Assembly: GCF_001632365.1 (NCBI RefSeq)
Contig: NW_024468514.1
Location: 925,803 to 989,802, forward strand
Direction of reading: 5' to 3'
Origin: Laetiporus sulphureus 93-53
Lineage: Eukaryota; Basidiomycota; Agaricomycetes; Polyporales; Laetiporaceae
Length of the DNA stretch: 64,000 nt
The translations under genes were made by a program, and so were the position numbers. Numbering within the stretch: position 1 is the first letter of the stretch; each line of letters begins with the position of its first letter. Positions 22,060 to 32,929 of this stretch are shown in pieces. The notes below the pieces were generated by a model. The model did no database searches, was not told the DNA's origin, and was given only the letters and a program-made list of their open reading frames with translations.

Positions 22060-24106
22060 TGCCCCTGATAGGATCATTTTCTGAGGGTGGTTTGGGAAGA
22101 CAGCTGCATGATCTCTGCAAAGATATGTACTTGAAGGCGAGGATGATCATTAAGATGATATGGGGACTTGTGATAGGCATCACGAGCTGCTCAGTCCACT
22201 CTAATCATGATGGATGGGTTGAGAGCCATGGCATGGAACAGCTCCAAGATGATAGTATGATATTCATCCAATTCGGAGGAGCAGTGAGGATAAAGATAAA
22301 GCACCACTTCAGCCCAAGCACCAAAGACACATAGCCAGTCTGACTCTGAATGGATGAGTCACTGAGATGATGAATGGTCTTTCTTGATAATAGCGAAGCC
22401 TGCTGCAAGGTCTTTGGGCTCATCATCATGATTGTACCTAACTTTCATGTGTCACGGCACATTATAGATCCTGCTAAAAGGCAAGAAAATGGCTGCAAGG
22501 TGCTAGCCACGCTCAGTGACCTGCACAAAATCTAAAATAAGGACCTGCCACAAGGGGGCTAGGTCAAAAAGGCATGCAGTGACATGCAGCCTACAAAAAG
22601 GGGCTCAAAGGGCCCATAGCCTTATGTCACACAAAGAGGGGGTGAAGGCTTCTTAGGCCGCATGAAATAGATGAATGAATCTAAGGTCTTCCCTTAGATC
22701 CTCATGTGCTTATATACATGTAGTGGTGGACCCTGGGTACCCTAACCATGGTGTACTTACTGGGGTCCTGTCCTGTCTACATGTGAACATATTGCTAAAA
22801 CCAGTAATGGTTCTGGACTTTTGCTATAGCAACTATCTATAAAGGCTGTGGATATGCCAAGGTAATCCTACTTTACCCAATGAGATAATTGCATGAAGGT
22901 GGTGCCACTATTTGAGTAGCTGAAGTGGTGCCACTTATCGAGTGGCCAATGGAGGTTTTGCCATAGTGCATATTCTAATGCTGGTGCTACTATTTGGCAG
23001 CCATGTAGTTGGTGCTGCTATTGAGCAGCGAATTGGGTGCTTGCTAGCTTGATGGTCCGATGAGCACAGATAAGCCTATTGTGGGCCAAAGAGTTTCATT
23101 CTGAGCAAGTGGCCTGGTGTCACGTGACCAATGCCTGATAATTTCTGAATAGGGCAAGTGGCCAGTGTCACATGACTGGGTGGCTGAATCATGGGCACTT
23201 GGTGATCATGTGGTAGACACAGTCATATCCATGATGTATGTGGTGATATTGTGCTGTTTGTCTAAGTATCCACTTTGTGAGACCAATATGAAGGTTGACA
23301 TCTGAATAACCACTTGTGGTTGCTGAATGGTGACTTTATTGGTGCAAAAAGAAAGATGCCACTTAATACTGTGACATCATGGATGTGAAGAGTTTCTCAA
23401 AGTTAACATATCGATCCATAAGCACATCCTTCCAGATTGAGCGAGGCACTGGGACCTGCACGCTTTGCTGCTGCATGAGATCCAGAATGGGGTCACTTGC
23501 CCATTCTAAGACATACAACTGGTGAAGACGGAATGTCTCGATCAGGTGAGAATTCTGCAAGGCTGGAGAGGTGGCTGTGAGATGCGGCGCTGCTGTGAGA
23601 ACAGACTGCGGGATACCAAACGAACTCGAAGATAGTTCCAGTGCTTTGGAAAGCTCATCAAAGGAGAAGTCAGCACCCACGCAGCTCCTACCAGCTTGCT
23701 GAAGTGCGATAAGTTTCTGCTGTATGATCACCCAGGCCAAAGTGTCAGCTGGGCTCTCTGCCAGCTGATGACCCTCCTGGTTATGCTCTTCTCCTCTCTC
23801 GTTAGACGATGCAGGACTAGGTTCGCAATCGTGATCGCGCTCAGCTTGTTCAAGGAGCAGCTCGACATAGTCACGGACATCTGGTTCATTCGCTCCAATC
23901 TCCTTGAGATGCTGAATGGCCTGATCATAGGTAAGGTGCGATGCTGCTGCATCTGAGACGATGGCTTGCATCTGCTGAGCTCGAGCTTGGATGGCCTCAG
24001 GAGAGTTCGGAGTATTCCCGGTGTTCTGCGCAGAAGAAGACTCATTGCTACTGACCATTGATGATTCAATAGATGGTGGCAAAGTGTCGTAGATGCAAGC
24101 TACCAA
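22060..24106 (-). pseudogene. DIRS gag-like ORF, split by a solo LTR
   Basis: The upstream part (24106-23382) is open: Ser/Asn-rich start, then DTLAWVIIQQKLIALQQAG, SSSFGIPQSVL, ATSPALQNSHLIETFRLHQL, and VPRSIWKDVLMDRYVNFEKL. It breaks at the LTR inserted at 23376 and resumes at 22449 in the same sense, with DDEPKDLAAGF, SDWLCVFGAW and LYPHCSSELDEYHTIILELF, now with several stops. Homologous ORFs sit upstream of the reverse transcriptase in basidiomycete DIRS-like elements. The last residues of the open upstream part (MMSQY) are supplied by the LTR, not by gag. Confidence 0.75.
22450..23376 (+). mobile_element. Solo LTR (927 bp) with TCATG target duplication
   Basis: The sequence begins TGTCACGGC, ends ACTGTGACA and is flanked by the identical pentamer TCATG at 22445-22449 and 23377-23381. 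It interrupts the DIRS gag frame. Its 3' third is related in inverted sense to the solo LTR at 17809-18311; the extra length lies at the 5' side and includes several GTGGTGCCACTA-like repeats. It is not closely related to the gypsy LTRs at 24.7 and 32.2 kb apart from the terminal TGTCAC. Confidence 0.85.
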
Positions 24107-24107
24107 A

Positions 24108-24482
24108 GGGAGAGATAGAAATGGATCAAGCTCTGTGACAGGGATGTTAGCAGAGCTGACAGGGGTGTGGTGGAGCTGAACTCACTTCATTGCTGAGGAC
24201 CTTAATGATGGTGGAGCCGATGCGTCCCTATGCAAGTGAAGTGTCTGGATGTCATGTATCAGAGCGAAGCTCTCCAACAATGGGAGACAAAGACAAGCAC
24301 TTACCTGACAAGGAGGAAGAGCGAGGCTCTGTCCCATCCTCTCTTCGCCAGAGCTTATAAGTGCTCATCTCCAAGCCCCTGGTGTGTGCTGTAGCCCCTG
24401 TGTGATGGCAAGCTCGAGCCTGGCATGAATCATGTGTTGCGGCCTAAGCCTTCCCTTCTAGGACTTCCGCTGACATACCTCA
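24108..24482 (-). repeat. DIRS split repeat A1
   Basis: Direct repeat of 17444-17808; it borders the gag-like ORF at the 5' end of the element on the minus strand. Confidence 0.8.
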
Positions 24483-24714
24483 TGCCTGGATTGGGGGGTC
24501 TCCCAACCCCATCGGATTCCCAAATATGCTAAGTTGCGATAAGGATAAGGGTGTTTTGGGGTCCTCCAAGGTCCGAAATATGCAATCAGCGACAAGAAAA
24601 TTGCAATTTGGGGCCCCTCAAATATGCTATTTTGTGACAATCATCTAGGGAAGTTGCCCGGGTCCTGGCCCCATCCTAGGGAGGGTACACGGTGCCACAT
24701 CCTAGACTGATTGG

Positions 24715-25430
24715 TGTCACAGATTTTTGCCACAAAGTCCACACGTGACTTTTCTCATGCCACAGATCACATGCTTCACCAATATCTCACACCACTCAGC
24801 CACAGACATGACGCGTAGAGATCAGGTGATAGTCCACATCATGTGTTATGGTCCAGATCCATGGATGATACAGTCAGACCTGTCTATTCCAGGATATAAT
24901 AGAGGCACCCATTTGGAAATAAAGGGAACAAGGACTATTGTTCGAGATCGTCTAGGCAATCAGCTCAAGGTATAGTCATTACCATGATAGGATGGATCGT
25001 CTTACCGTTGTCATGAGAGTACATCAATCTTCTCACCTATTGTTCTACTTATGGATAGATCTTCCCACTTATTATTTCATGTATAGCCTAGTTGCCTAGA
25101 TACATAGATAGCCAATTATCTATTTTGTAGTAGTGGTATGATGAAGGTTATGTCATCAGGCTCCTGTACACATATATCAGACCAGCATGTAGAGGACGAA
25201 ACTTCAGATTGTTTCTCCTCATCTACCACTGTAACATCCACTGAGCCTACCAGCTCCTTCATATATCTCTCACCCTTCCATAGCTTGCATCGCCAACAAG
25301 TAAGTTCTGGGCTCTTGCACCACATAAGGGTTCAGGGAGATTATAGAGATCAGGGGGATTAGGGCGAGCACATTCCACGTGACTGTTCCTTTTTAGTCTT
25401 TTTAATCTCCTGTCCAGCGGTGCTGTGACA
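24715..25430 (+). repeat. 5' LTR of the gypsy element
   Basis: 716 bp, TGTCACAGA...GCTGTGACA, matching 32196-32916 along its whole length with scattered, mostly transitional differences (for example CACGTGAC against CACGTAAC). It includes the TGTACACATATATCAGACC stretch, which may hold the promoter. Confidence 0.92.
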
Positions 25431-25749
25431 TTAGAAACAATCTGACCATTTTCTGTGCCCCTGCTTAGTGTCTAACACAAGTGGCCCCATATTTTCAGCG
25501 CAAGCAGTTTCAGCCATTGTGTGCAGCTTTTTTGACACACATTCCAATCTGATCTCTACTCGGCATGAGCCTCAGCAAGACTCTGAGCTGCCTAAGGCTT
25601 CGAAGTGCAAGGCCACATCCAGGATTGATCTCGACGTCCACTACAAGCATCAGGAAACCAACAAGGAGTGAGGAAGGCTCCTCACACTCACGTCACTAGG
25701 TGCATTGTCCACAAACAGGCAGCATGCAGCAGCCAGGGTCATCAATACT

Positions 25750-26481
25750 ATGCACATTATAAAGTGCGAAATCATCCGCAAGCCTCGCGATCGCACCCCA
25801 CCACTCGAATGCTACAAGCCCAGAAAAGGATGTCTTACCATGGGTAGTCACAAACCAGTGCCGCCCCCAGAGCTCATCACCTCCAATGCAGCATCTCCCT
25901 CCATCGTCACTCCCATTCCAGTTCGCCCCCTGCCAAACTTCATAAAGACCAACAGCATTGCACATCCCATCTGCCCACTCCCATCCAGAGTCAGGCTGAT
26001 GATCCATATCGAGACGCTCATCAAGCAGGTAGATGCTACCCACTTCAGGCTCCAACCTATACTAGGAGCATTCTCGTATCATCTCAAGGATGAACACCAA
26101 GGACCCATTTACAGCCTCGTCACACAACTCGACAAAGTCTGCACCAACCTTCACACCGGCACATGCACTTACACATTCATCGAGAAGCAAGTAATCAACA
26201 CGGTCTGTTTAGAGATAGGAGGGATTAGCTTTAAGCAGATAGGGAAAGAGGAAAGGCTACAGGAGATCACCAAAGCTCTGGTTTTCATTGTGAAGAAGCG
26301 ATATTTGAAAACTTTTTGTACTAGTCTACATACCTTTACATCACAATGGAAGGAGCAGATCGAGCATACATGTCCACGTTCAGACAAAGAATGGAGGACA
26401 TACTTCATCCTAACATTGAAATGGCACACAATGGAAGTACTCCACATACATCACAACACAATTCACCTGAGCCTGGGCTAG
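25750..26481 (+). CDS. Extra ORF between 5' LTR and gag of the gypsy element, unknown function
   Basis: An uninterrupted frame of 243 codons from the ATG at 25750 (the frame is open further upstream) overlaps the first 136 nt of gag in another frame. The product is basic, rich in His/Thr/Pro, with no motif that I recognise. It has no stop although neighbouring gag and pol have many, which is notable but could be chance because its frame uses few CGA codons. It may be a leader protein of the element or a fortuitous frame. Confidence 0.35.
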   Translation: MHIIKCEIIRKPRDRTPPLECYKPRKGCLTMGSHKPVPPPELITSNAASPSIVTPIPVRPLPNFIKTNSIAHPICPLPSRVRLMIHIETLIKQVDATHFRLQPILGAFSYHLKDEHQGPIYSLVTQLDKVCTNLHTGTCTYTFIEKQVINTVCLEIGGISFKQIGKEERLQEITKALVFIVKKRYLKTFCTSLHTFTSQWKEQIEHTCPRSDKEWRTYFILTLKWHTMEVLHIHHNTIHLSLG

Positions 26482-27962
26482 AACCCCAGAATTCTGCATC
26501 CCAAGTCAGAGGACCCACATTCCTGACACCATCACTCCTACCCGCCTATATTCCTCTCACCTGGAAGTTTGACGAACAGCAATTTGAACATCTAGAAGAT
26601 GCACTCAGGCAATCTGCCCCCGAAGAAGTCCCAGATCATATCCGTGAATGGGTCATCATCGTCATGAAGCTTACAGTTCACACAGAAGTCGCAAAGGTTT
26701 ACAACATGCTTGAAAACAAACTGTACGAGCACAAAAGAGCCTTCGACATGGTCATCCAGATGAACTGAAGTGAGCACCGATTAAAGGATGTGGTCCTCCA
26801 GACAGAAATCAGAAAGCTCAACAAAAAGATCTAAGTGCAAGACGTGCATATGACAGTTCTCAACAATGAGATCACAGAGATACAAGGGGCCATGCTAGGC
26901 ATGGGCAAAAAGATGATGGAACTTGGTGCAGAAAACACCAAGTTACGCCATGAGTTAGCTTCACTAAAAGCAAGCAGTGTCACAATGGCGCAAGGTCACA
27001 CCTCCAGCACCATCCAATTGAACAAACCCCATGTCAAAATTGCTGAGCCTCCACACTACTTGGGCAAAGGAAGTCTGGAGGACTGGCTCCAACAACTCAA
27101 TATATGGATGCAGTGGAACGAGATCAACGACAACGAACATAAGATCACCACAGCCCTGCTGCACTTGGAAGGTGGCACGTTCACCTACATGTCAGAATAC
27201 GCAACCAGGGCAGCAGCACGACAGTCACTCAGCACATGGGAAGACTTTGTCAATGTTCTCAAAGTCAACTACAGGACACTTGACTCAGACAAGGATGTGC
27301 AACAACACCTGAAGGAGATCTGTGCAAAGACCTACCCTACCATGGTCTCCTTCACAGAAACATTCTGCCAATAGGCTACCAAGACCAACTTGAGGCACAC
27401 TGCACTCATCAGTTATATCACTGAACACAGAGACAAGGACGTCCACCAGGCAATGGTAACTCGAGACAGCTTAGGTATCGCAGATCCAACCACATGGCCA
27501 TAGTACCTTGATTTATGTCTTCAGCTCGAGTCTAAGTTCAGGGCTGACAAAGCAGGACAGTGTGGAACAACGGCATTATCACAGGCACCACGAGCCCCAA
27601 AAGATCCTAACACAATGATTGTGGATCGGGTATCCACGCTCACCAAGGAACAGGAAGGATGGCTGGAAAAGAAGCTGTGTGTATGATGTGGAAAACACCC
27701 CTTCATATTTAAACAGTGCTGCCTGGACCCCAAGTACAAAGGCAAATTCAAGATGCCAAAGCGGGGCCAAGCGACGAGGGCAATTACCACACCAGCAGCA
27801 TCAAGCAGTTCCGACAACAGCAAGGCAAGGGAAGAAGCAGTCCATGCTTTCCTCACCAGCTATGACGTGAAGGATAAGGAGGCAGAACCTGAACCAGCTA
27901 TCAAAGCAGCTAGGATCACGGAGGTGGAAAGTGATGAGAATTTTCTTCGGCAGGTTCTCTGA
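26346..27962 (+). pseudogene. gag of the gypsy element
   Basis: Starts at the ATG at 26346 and stays in one frame to 27962 with several stops: TGA at 26766, a stop after NKKI at about 26832, TAG at 27372, TAG near 27500 and TGA near 27690. A coiled-coil-like stretch (ITEIQGAMLGMGKKMMELGAENTKLRHELA region) precedes the retrotransposon gag domain (SLEDWLQQLNIWMQWNEIND, then WEDFVNVLKVNYRTLD). A relic zinc knuckle follows at about 27675-27720 (CV-stop-CGKHPF...CC). Gag forms the particle that packages the RNA; here it cannot be made in full. Confidence 0.8.
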
Positions 27963-28009
27963 GGTCTGGCCAGAGTTTTCATAGACATTGTAACAGTACC
28001 TACTCGATC

Positions 28010-31000
28010 TTGCATGTACCAGTATCAGATTTTCTATACATTGCATCAACTGGTTCATCAAAACATGTGATCGATTTACCTGTTCACCTCAAACAGGGAG
28101 TAAAGGAAGTCCAGACTGAGGCGCTCCTCGATTCAGGAGCATATTCTTGTAACATCAACCCATGGCTGGTTGATCAGTTGAATCTTGCTACGATCTCACT
28201 TGAAAAGAAGATCAGGGTCTATAATGCAGATGCATCTCACAACAAGGGTGAAACCATTAAGAAAAGGGTTCTTCTCAGTATAACTATCAGAAATCACACG
28301 AGCAGACAAAGTCTTCTGGTTACTGATATAGGTCACAAGGACATCATACTAGGAATGAGTTTCCTCAAGGAGCGCAACCCTGAAGTAGATTAGGAAAAAC
28401 TCACAGTTGATTTCACCCGATGCCCACACAGATGTGCACTCTCACAGGTAGCAGTCCAGGAGGAGGATCTGGAAGACACAAACATCCCCCACATCGAAGA
28501 TCTGATGGAGTTCGTCGGTTCCCAGGAGTTAGGTGATAACTGGAACGACATGGACAGCTTCATTAGATGGGTGTCATTATCAGAAGACCCTGATGCACAG
28601 GCCGTAGCATCACTCATTATGGGCCTTGACACCAAGAGGAATCAGGATAGAGCGCCACAAAAAGGAGAACAGGACAAAGACTACTGGTCAGCCTATGTCC
28701 CCAAACACTTCCACGAGTATGGCGATGTGTTCTCCAAGAAGCAGTCAGAATGAATGCCCACAAGAAAGCCCTATGATCATCCAATTGAACTTGTTCCAGA
28801 GGCATTGTTACCATGCCTGGCAAAGTTATATCCTATGAACCTACAGGAAAAAAATTCGCTTGATACGTGGATAGACCAAGAGTTGGCCAAAGGATACATC
28901 AAGAGATCAAGAAGCCCAACAGCAGCACCCATTTTCTTTGTCAAAAAGAAAGACAGATCACTGAGGCTAGTACAAGACTATAAGAACCTTGACGCAGTAA
29001 TAAAGAAGGACAAGTTCCCAATACCATGCATTTCGGACCTCATCGACAGACTCTCACATGCTAGTATATTTATAAAGCTTGATCTGAGATGGGGGTTCAA
29101 CAACATAAGGATAAGGGAAGGGGATGAAGAAAAAGCTGCCTTCATCACACATCGTGGCCTCTTCGAACCTACAGTAATGTACTTCAGTTTCTGCAACGCT
29201 CCCAGCACCTTCCAAACAATGATGAATACAGTCCTTGAAGACTTAATTCGTACTGGAAAGGTGGTAGTCTACTTAGACGACATCCTCATTTTTACGGATG
29301 ATCTCGAAGAACACTGATGACTAGTAAAAGCAGTTCTACAGTGCCGCTGGGACAATGACTTATATGTCAAACTGGAGAAATGCTTTTTTGAACAGTCCTC
29401 AATTGAGTACCTTGGCATGATCATCAGCAAGAACTCGGTACAGATGGACCCTGCTAAAGTCAAAGGTGTACTTGGCTGGCACGCACCTACAAAGGTCAAA
29501 CAAGTACAGGCCTTTTTAGAATTTGCGAATTTCTACAGGTGATTTATAAAGGACTTTGCTAAACTCGCATGACCTTTAACGCTTCTCACCTGTAAGGACG
29601 TGCCCTGGCAATGGAAGAAAGAGCAAGAGCAAGCCTTCAGTGCACTCAAAATGGCATTTACCTCAGCCCTGATCTTACAACTCCTCAATGACACTGCACC
29701 ATACCATCTGAAGACCGACTCCTCAGACTACGCAACTGGTGCAGTACTTGAACAACTGGGAGAAGACAAGCTATGGCATCCAGTCGCATACTACTCAAAG
29801 TCACTCAACAAAAATGAGAGAAACTATGAGATTTATGACAAAGAGATGCTTGCAATCATTTGAGCACTAGAAGAATACTGGCACTACTTCGAAAGACACC
29901 CAGAATCCATCGAGATTTGGTCAGACCACCTCAACCTTACATACTTCCACCAGGCACAGAAGTTATCCCAGTGCCAAGCATGCTGGGCATTATTCCTCAC
30001 ATGTTTCAATTTTGTACTTAGTCACCAACCTGGAAAGACAATGCTACGTGCTGATCCTCTGTCCAGGAGGCCAGACCATGAGAGGGGGGTAGACAGCGAC
30101 AATTCGAACCAAATGCTGTTAAAACCTGAATTTTTCACTATCAATGCGATTCGACCCACTCACACATCTGAAGTTGATGATGCTCAACTACTGGAAAGGA
30201 TCAAGAAGGCACTCACAGATGACATGATGATCAAAGATTATTATGCACTTTTGACTACAAGACAGCGCGAATTCGGGAAAAACCTCGCAGAATGGAATTT
30301 TGAGCACAGACTGCTACTCCATCGCAGAAAGGTTTATATCCTTAAAGATCAACAGCTATGCCTTGACCTAATAAAGCTCCACCATGACACTTTACCAGCC
30401 AGACACACAGGCAGATTCAAGATGTTGGAGCTCATCACTCGAAATTATTGGTGGCCAGGAATGTCTGTAATGGTTAAACAATATGTACAAGGTTGCGACA
30501 GTTGTCAATGCAACAAGTACTCAAGAGAGAAACCATATGGACTATTACAATCCAATGATGTACCAGGAGGACCATGAGAGATCATCACAGTGGATCTCAT
30601 CACACAACTTCCTCCAGTCATGGACTTTAGGGGAGAGAAGAAGACAGCAATACTTGTCGTCGTAGACAGACTCACGAAATGAGCACACTTCTATGCAACA
30701 GATGACACAGTCACATCATCGCAAGTCGCTAACGTACATATTCTATAACGAAGTCTTCAAACTCCACAGATTGCCACGACAGATTATCTCAGACAGAGGT
30801 ACCCAGTTTGCAAGCAAACTATTCCAGGAGTTCTGCCAGAAGCTCAGTATAAAGTCAACAATGTCTACAGCATACCATCCCCAGACAGACGGTCAGACAG
30901 AAAGGGTTAACCAGGTGTTGGAACAGTACCTTCACATGTACTGCAACCACAGACAGAATGATTGGGTCTACTATTTGTCAACGATAGGATTTTCATACAA

Positions 31001-31350
31001 CAACCAGACCCATGAGTCCACTGTGCTTTCCCCATTCTTTGTCGAATATGGCTGACATCTAAAAATGGCACCTGACGTACACGAATCAATATGTCACCCT
31101 TCATTTAAACATTTATTCGCCCACTGATCTGAGGCACAGGAACAGGCAAAAGCAGCATTGGAAGTTTCAGCTTCACGGATGAAATGATACTTCGATGAGA
31201 AAAAGGGAGAAGTCCCATTCAAAGTCGGAGACCTAGTACTACTCAAGGGAAAAGACCTCAGAGTAAAAGTCAAATTTGCGAAGCTAGGCACGCAAAATTT
31301 TGGACCTTACAAAGTACTTCAGAAGCTAGGCCCAGTCACGTTCAAACTGA
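28010..31350 (+). pseudogene. pol of the gypsy element: protease, RT, RNase H, integrase
   Basis: The protease has the LLDSGA active site and the IILGMSFL flap region. The reverse transcriptase (from about 28754) has LRLVQDYKNLDAV, IKLDLRWGFNNIRI and the catalytic VVYLDDILIF. RNase H shows LKTDSSDYATGAVL and YEIYDKEMLAI. The integrase has the HHCC zinc region (LHHDTLPARHTGRFKML, then CDSCQCNK), then SDRGTQFAS and HPQTDGQTERVNQ of the DDE core. In-frame stops fall at 28391 (TAG), 28751, 29315, 29318, about 29540 and 29570, 29861, 30575, about 30680, 31053, about 31125 and 31187. A one-base shift near 30740 moves the frame between VANVH and FYNEVF. Confidence 0.9.
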
Positions 31351-31352
31351 AA

Positions 31353-32132
31353 TTGCCCAAGCAAATGAAGGTCCATCCGGTCTTCCATGCTAGCAAGTTG
31401 ATCATGTACCATCAAGACACGGTCACAAACCATGAACCCCCAAAGCCCCCAGCTATAGAAATCGAAGGAAAACCAGAATTCGAAGTTGAAGAAATACTAG
31501 ACTCGAAGGTCATGAGAGGAAGGGTCCAGTACCTTGTCAAATGGAAAGGCTATGACCATTCCGACGACACATGGGAACCCCAAACAAATCTCACCAACGC
31601 CGACAAGCTTCTTCAAGAATTCCACCAACAACATCTAGATGCAGCCAAAGCACCAATCAGGCTTGTTACATTTGGTGGAAAACGCTTCGAACTATCCTCA
31701 TATGAAGTTGCACCAATATCCACACACAGAATCAACATGTTTGACCACCCAGACGAGTTCTTCCTATATCATAAAATGACAGATAATGCTAAATCACTGA
31801 AGAAATCCTCGAATGAAGCAGCAGGATGGAATATTTATGCAGCAGAAATGCACGAAATCCCTCCACATTCACGAGCTGTGGTAGAAATGGGAGTCGCAAT
31901 TGACCCTCCCAAACATACCTATACATGAATAGCTCCACACAGCGAACTGGCTGCATGAGGAATTGACGTAGGTGCAGGAGTTGTTGACCCTGATTACACT
32001 GGAAAACTCAAGGTCATACTGATTAACACAATGGATTTCGTCTTTTCGGTCAAGCTAGGAGACAGGATAGCCTAGATAATCTTCGAGTATTATGCCGAAG
32101 GCCTTCCCTCCCAAAGCTACCAACTGTTGTGA
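31353..32132 (+). pseudogene. Chromodomain plus C-terminal dUTPase domain of the gypsy pol
   Basis: Continues the integrase frame. [10 protein letters not shown], the usual post-integrase motif, is followed by a chromodomain ([29 protein letters not shown]), which in chromoviruses steers integration to methylated-histone chromatin. After about 90 residues comes a dUTPase-like domain: [64 protein letters not shown] and LGDRIA, which match dUTPase motifs 1 to 4. TGA codons at 31926 and about 31956 (both where Arg or Lys is expected) and a stop after LGDRIA break it. dUTPase-bearing Ty3/gypsy elements have been described in basidiomycetes; the enzyme may limit uracil in cDNA. Confidence 0.85.
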
Positions 32133-32195
32133 GCAACTAAAAGGAGAAATAAAGGTTTTGGCTCCTCGGGACAATGAGCCTTGAGAGGGGGGTAG

Positions 32196-32916
32196 TGTCA
32201 CGGATTTTCACCACAAAGTCCGCACGTAACTTTTCTCATGCCACAGATCACGTGCTTCACCAATATCTCACACCACTCAGCCACAGACATGATGCGTAGA
32301 GATCAGGTGATAGTCCACATCACATGTTATAGTCCAGACCCGTGGATGATACGGTTGGACCTGTCTATTCCAGGATACAATAGAGGCACCCATTTGAGAA
32401 CAAAGGGAACAAGGACTATTGTTCGGGATCATCTAGGCAATCAGCTCAAGGTATAGCCACTACCACGATAGGATGGATCATCTCACCATTGCCATGGGAG
32501 TACATCGATTTTCTCACCTATTGTTCTACTTACGGATAGATCTTCCCACTTATTGTTCCATGTATAGCCTAGTTGCCTAGATATGTAGATAGCCAATCAT
32601 CTATTTTGTAGTAGTGGTACGATGAAGATTACATAATCAGGCTCCTGTACACATACTGTATATAAGACCAGCATGTAGAGGACGAAACTTCAGATTGTTT
32701 CTCCTTATCTATCACTGTAGCATCCACTGAGCCTACCAGCTCCTTCATATATCTCTCACCCTTCCATAGCTTGCATCGCCAACAAGTAAGTTCTGGGCTC
32801 TTGCACCACATAAGGGTTCAGGGGGATTATAGGGATCGGGGGGATCAGGGTGGGCACGTTCCACGTGATCGTTTCTTTTTAGTCTTTTTGATCTCTTGTC
32901 CAGCGATGCTGTGACA
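32196..32916 (+). repeat. 3' LTR of the gypsy element
   Basis: 721 bp, TGTCACGGA...GCTGTGACA, preceded by a purine-rich tract. It carries a 5-bp insertion relative to the 5' LTR (ACATACTGTATATAAG against ACATATATCAG) and otherwise scattered transitions. Confidence 0.92.
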
Positions 32917-32929
32917 GTCGGCCATGTGC

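Larger units (their letters stand above)
17174..24482 (-). mobile_element. DIRS-type tyrosine-recombinase retrotransposon with split direct repeats, decayed
   Basis: Read on the minus strand the order is repeat A1 (24482-24108), gag-like ORF, reverse transcriptase/RNase H, tyrosine recombinase, repeat B1 (18590-18470), repeat A2 (17808-17444), repeat B2 (17293-17174). A1-ORFs-B1-A2-B2 is the split-direct-repeat plan known for PAT-like members of the DIRS group, which integrate through a circular intermediate using the recombinase and leave no integrase-type target duplication. A1 and A2 share about 365 bp and B1 and B2 about 120 bp with scattered substitutions. The element is dead: its gag is split by a solo LTR, another solo LTR sits between B1 and A2, and the reading frames carry stops and a tandem duplication. 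Confidence 0.8.
17080..24666. mobile_element. Outer TIR-bounded element interrupted by the DIRS retrotransposon
   Basis: Inverted termini of at least 33 bp (AGGACCCAGGCAACTCCCCT at 17080 and its near reverse complement ending at 24666, continuing through TAGATGATTRTCAC) frame the DIRS-like element. Between the right terminus and the DIRS edge (24483-24620) the word AATATGC recurs several times, as it does once inside the left terminus, which looks like the body of a MITE-like element split by the later insertion. I found no convincing target duplication. It is also possible that these termini belong to the DIRS element itself. Confidence 0.45.
24715..32916 (+). mobile_element. Ty3/gypsy chromovirus-type LTR retrotransposon with a dUTPase domain, dead
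   Basis: An 8.2-kb full-length element: 5' LTR 24715-25430, an extra ORF, gag with a zinc knuckle relic, then protease, reverse transcriptase, RNase H, integrase, chromodomain and dUTPase in that order, a polypurine tract (AGAGGGGGGT) ending just before the 3' LTR at 32196-32916. Enzyme order and chromodomain place it among the chromoviruses (Metaviridae). The flanking pentamers (ATTGG and GTCGG) are not identical, so the target duplication is mutated or lost. The gag and pol frames contain more than a dozen stops and one frameshift near 30740, so the element is non-autonomous now. LTR divergence is moderate and mostly transitions. Confidence 0.92.

Noticed and set aside
17809..23376. One large element with 500-bp terminal inverted repeats
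   Set aside because: Each arm has its own 5-bp target duplication (CTCAG and TCATG) and TG...CA ends, so they are independent solo LTRs.
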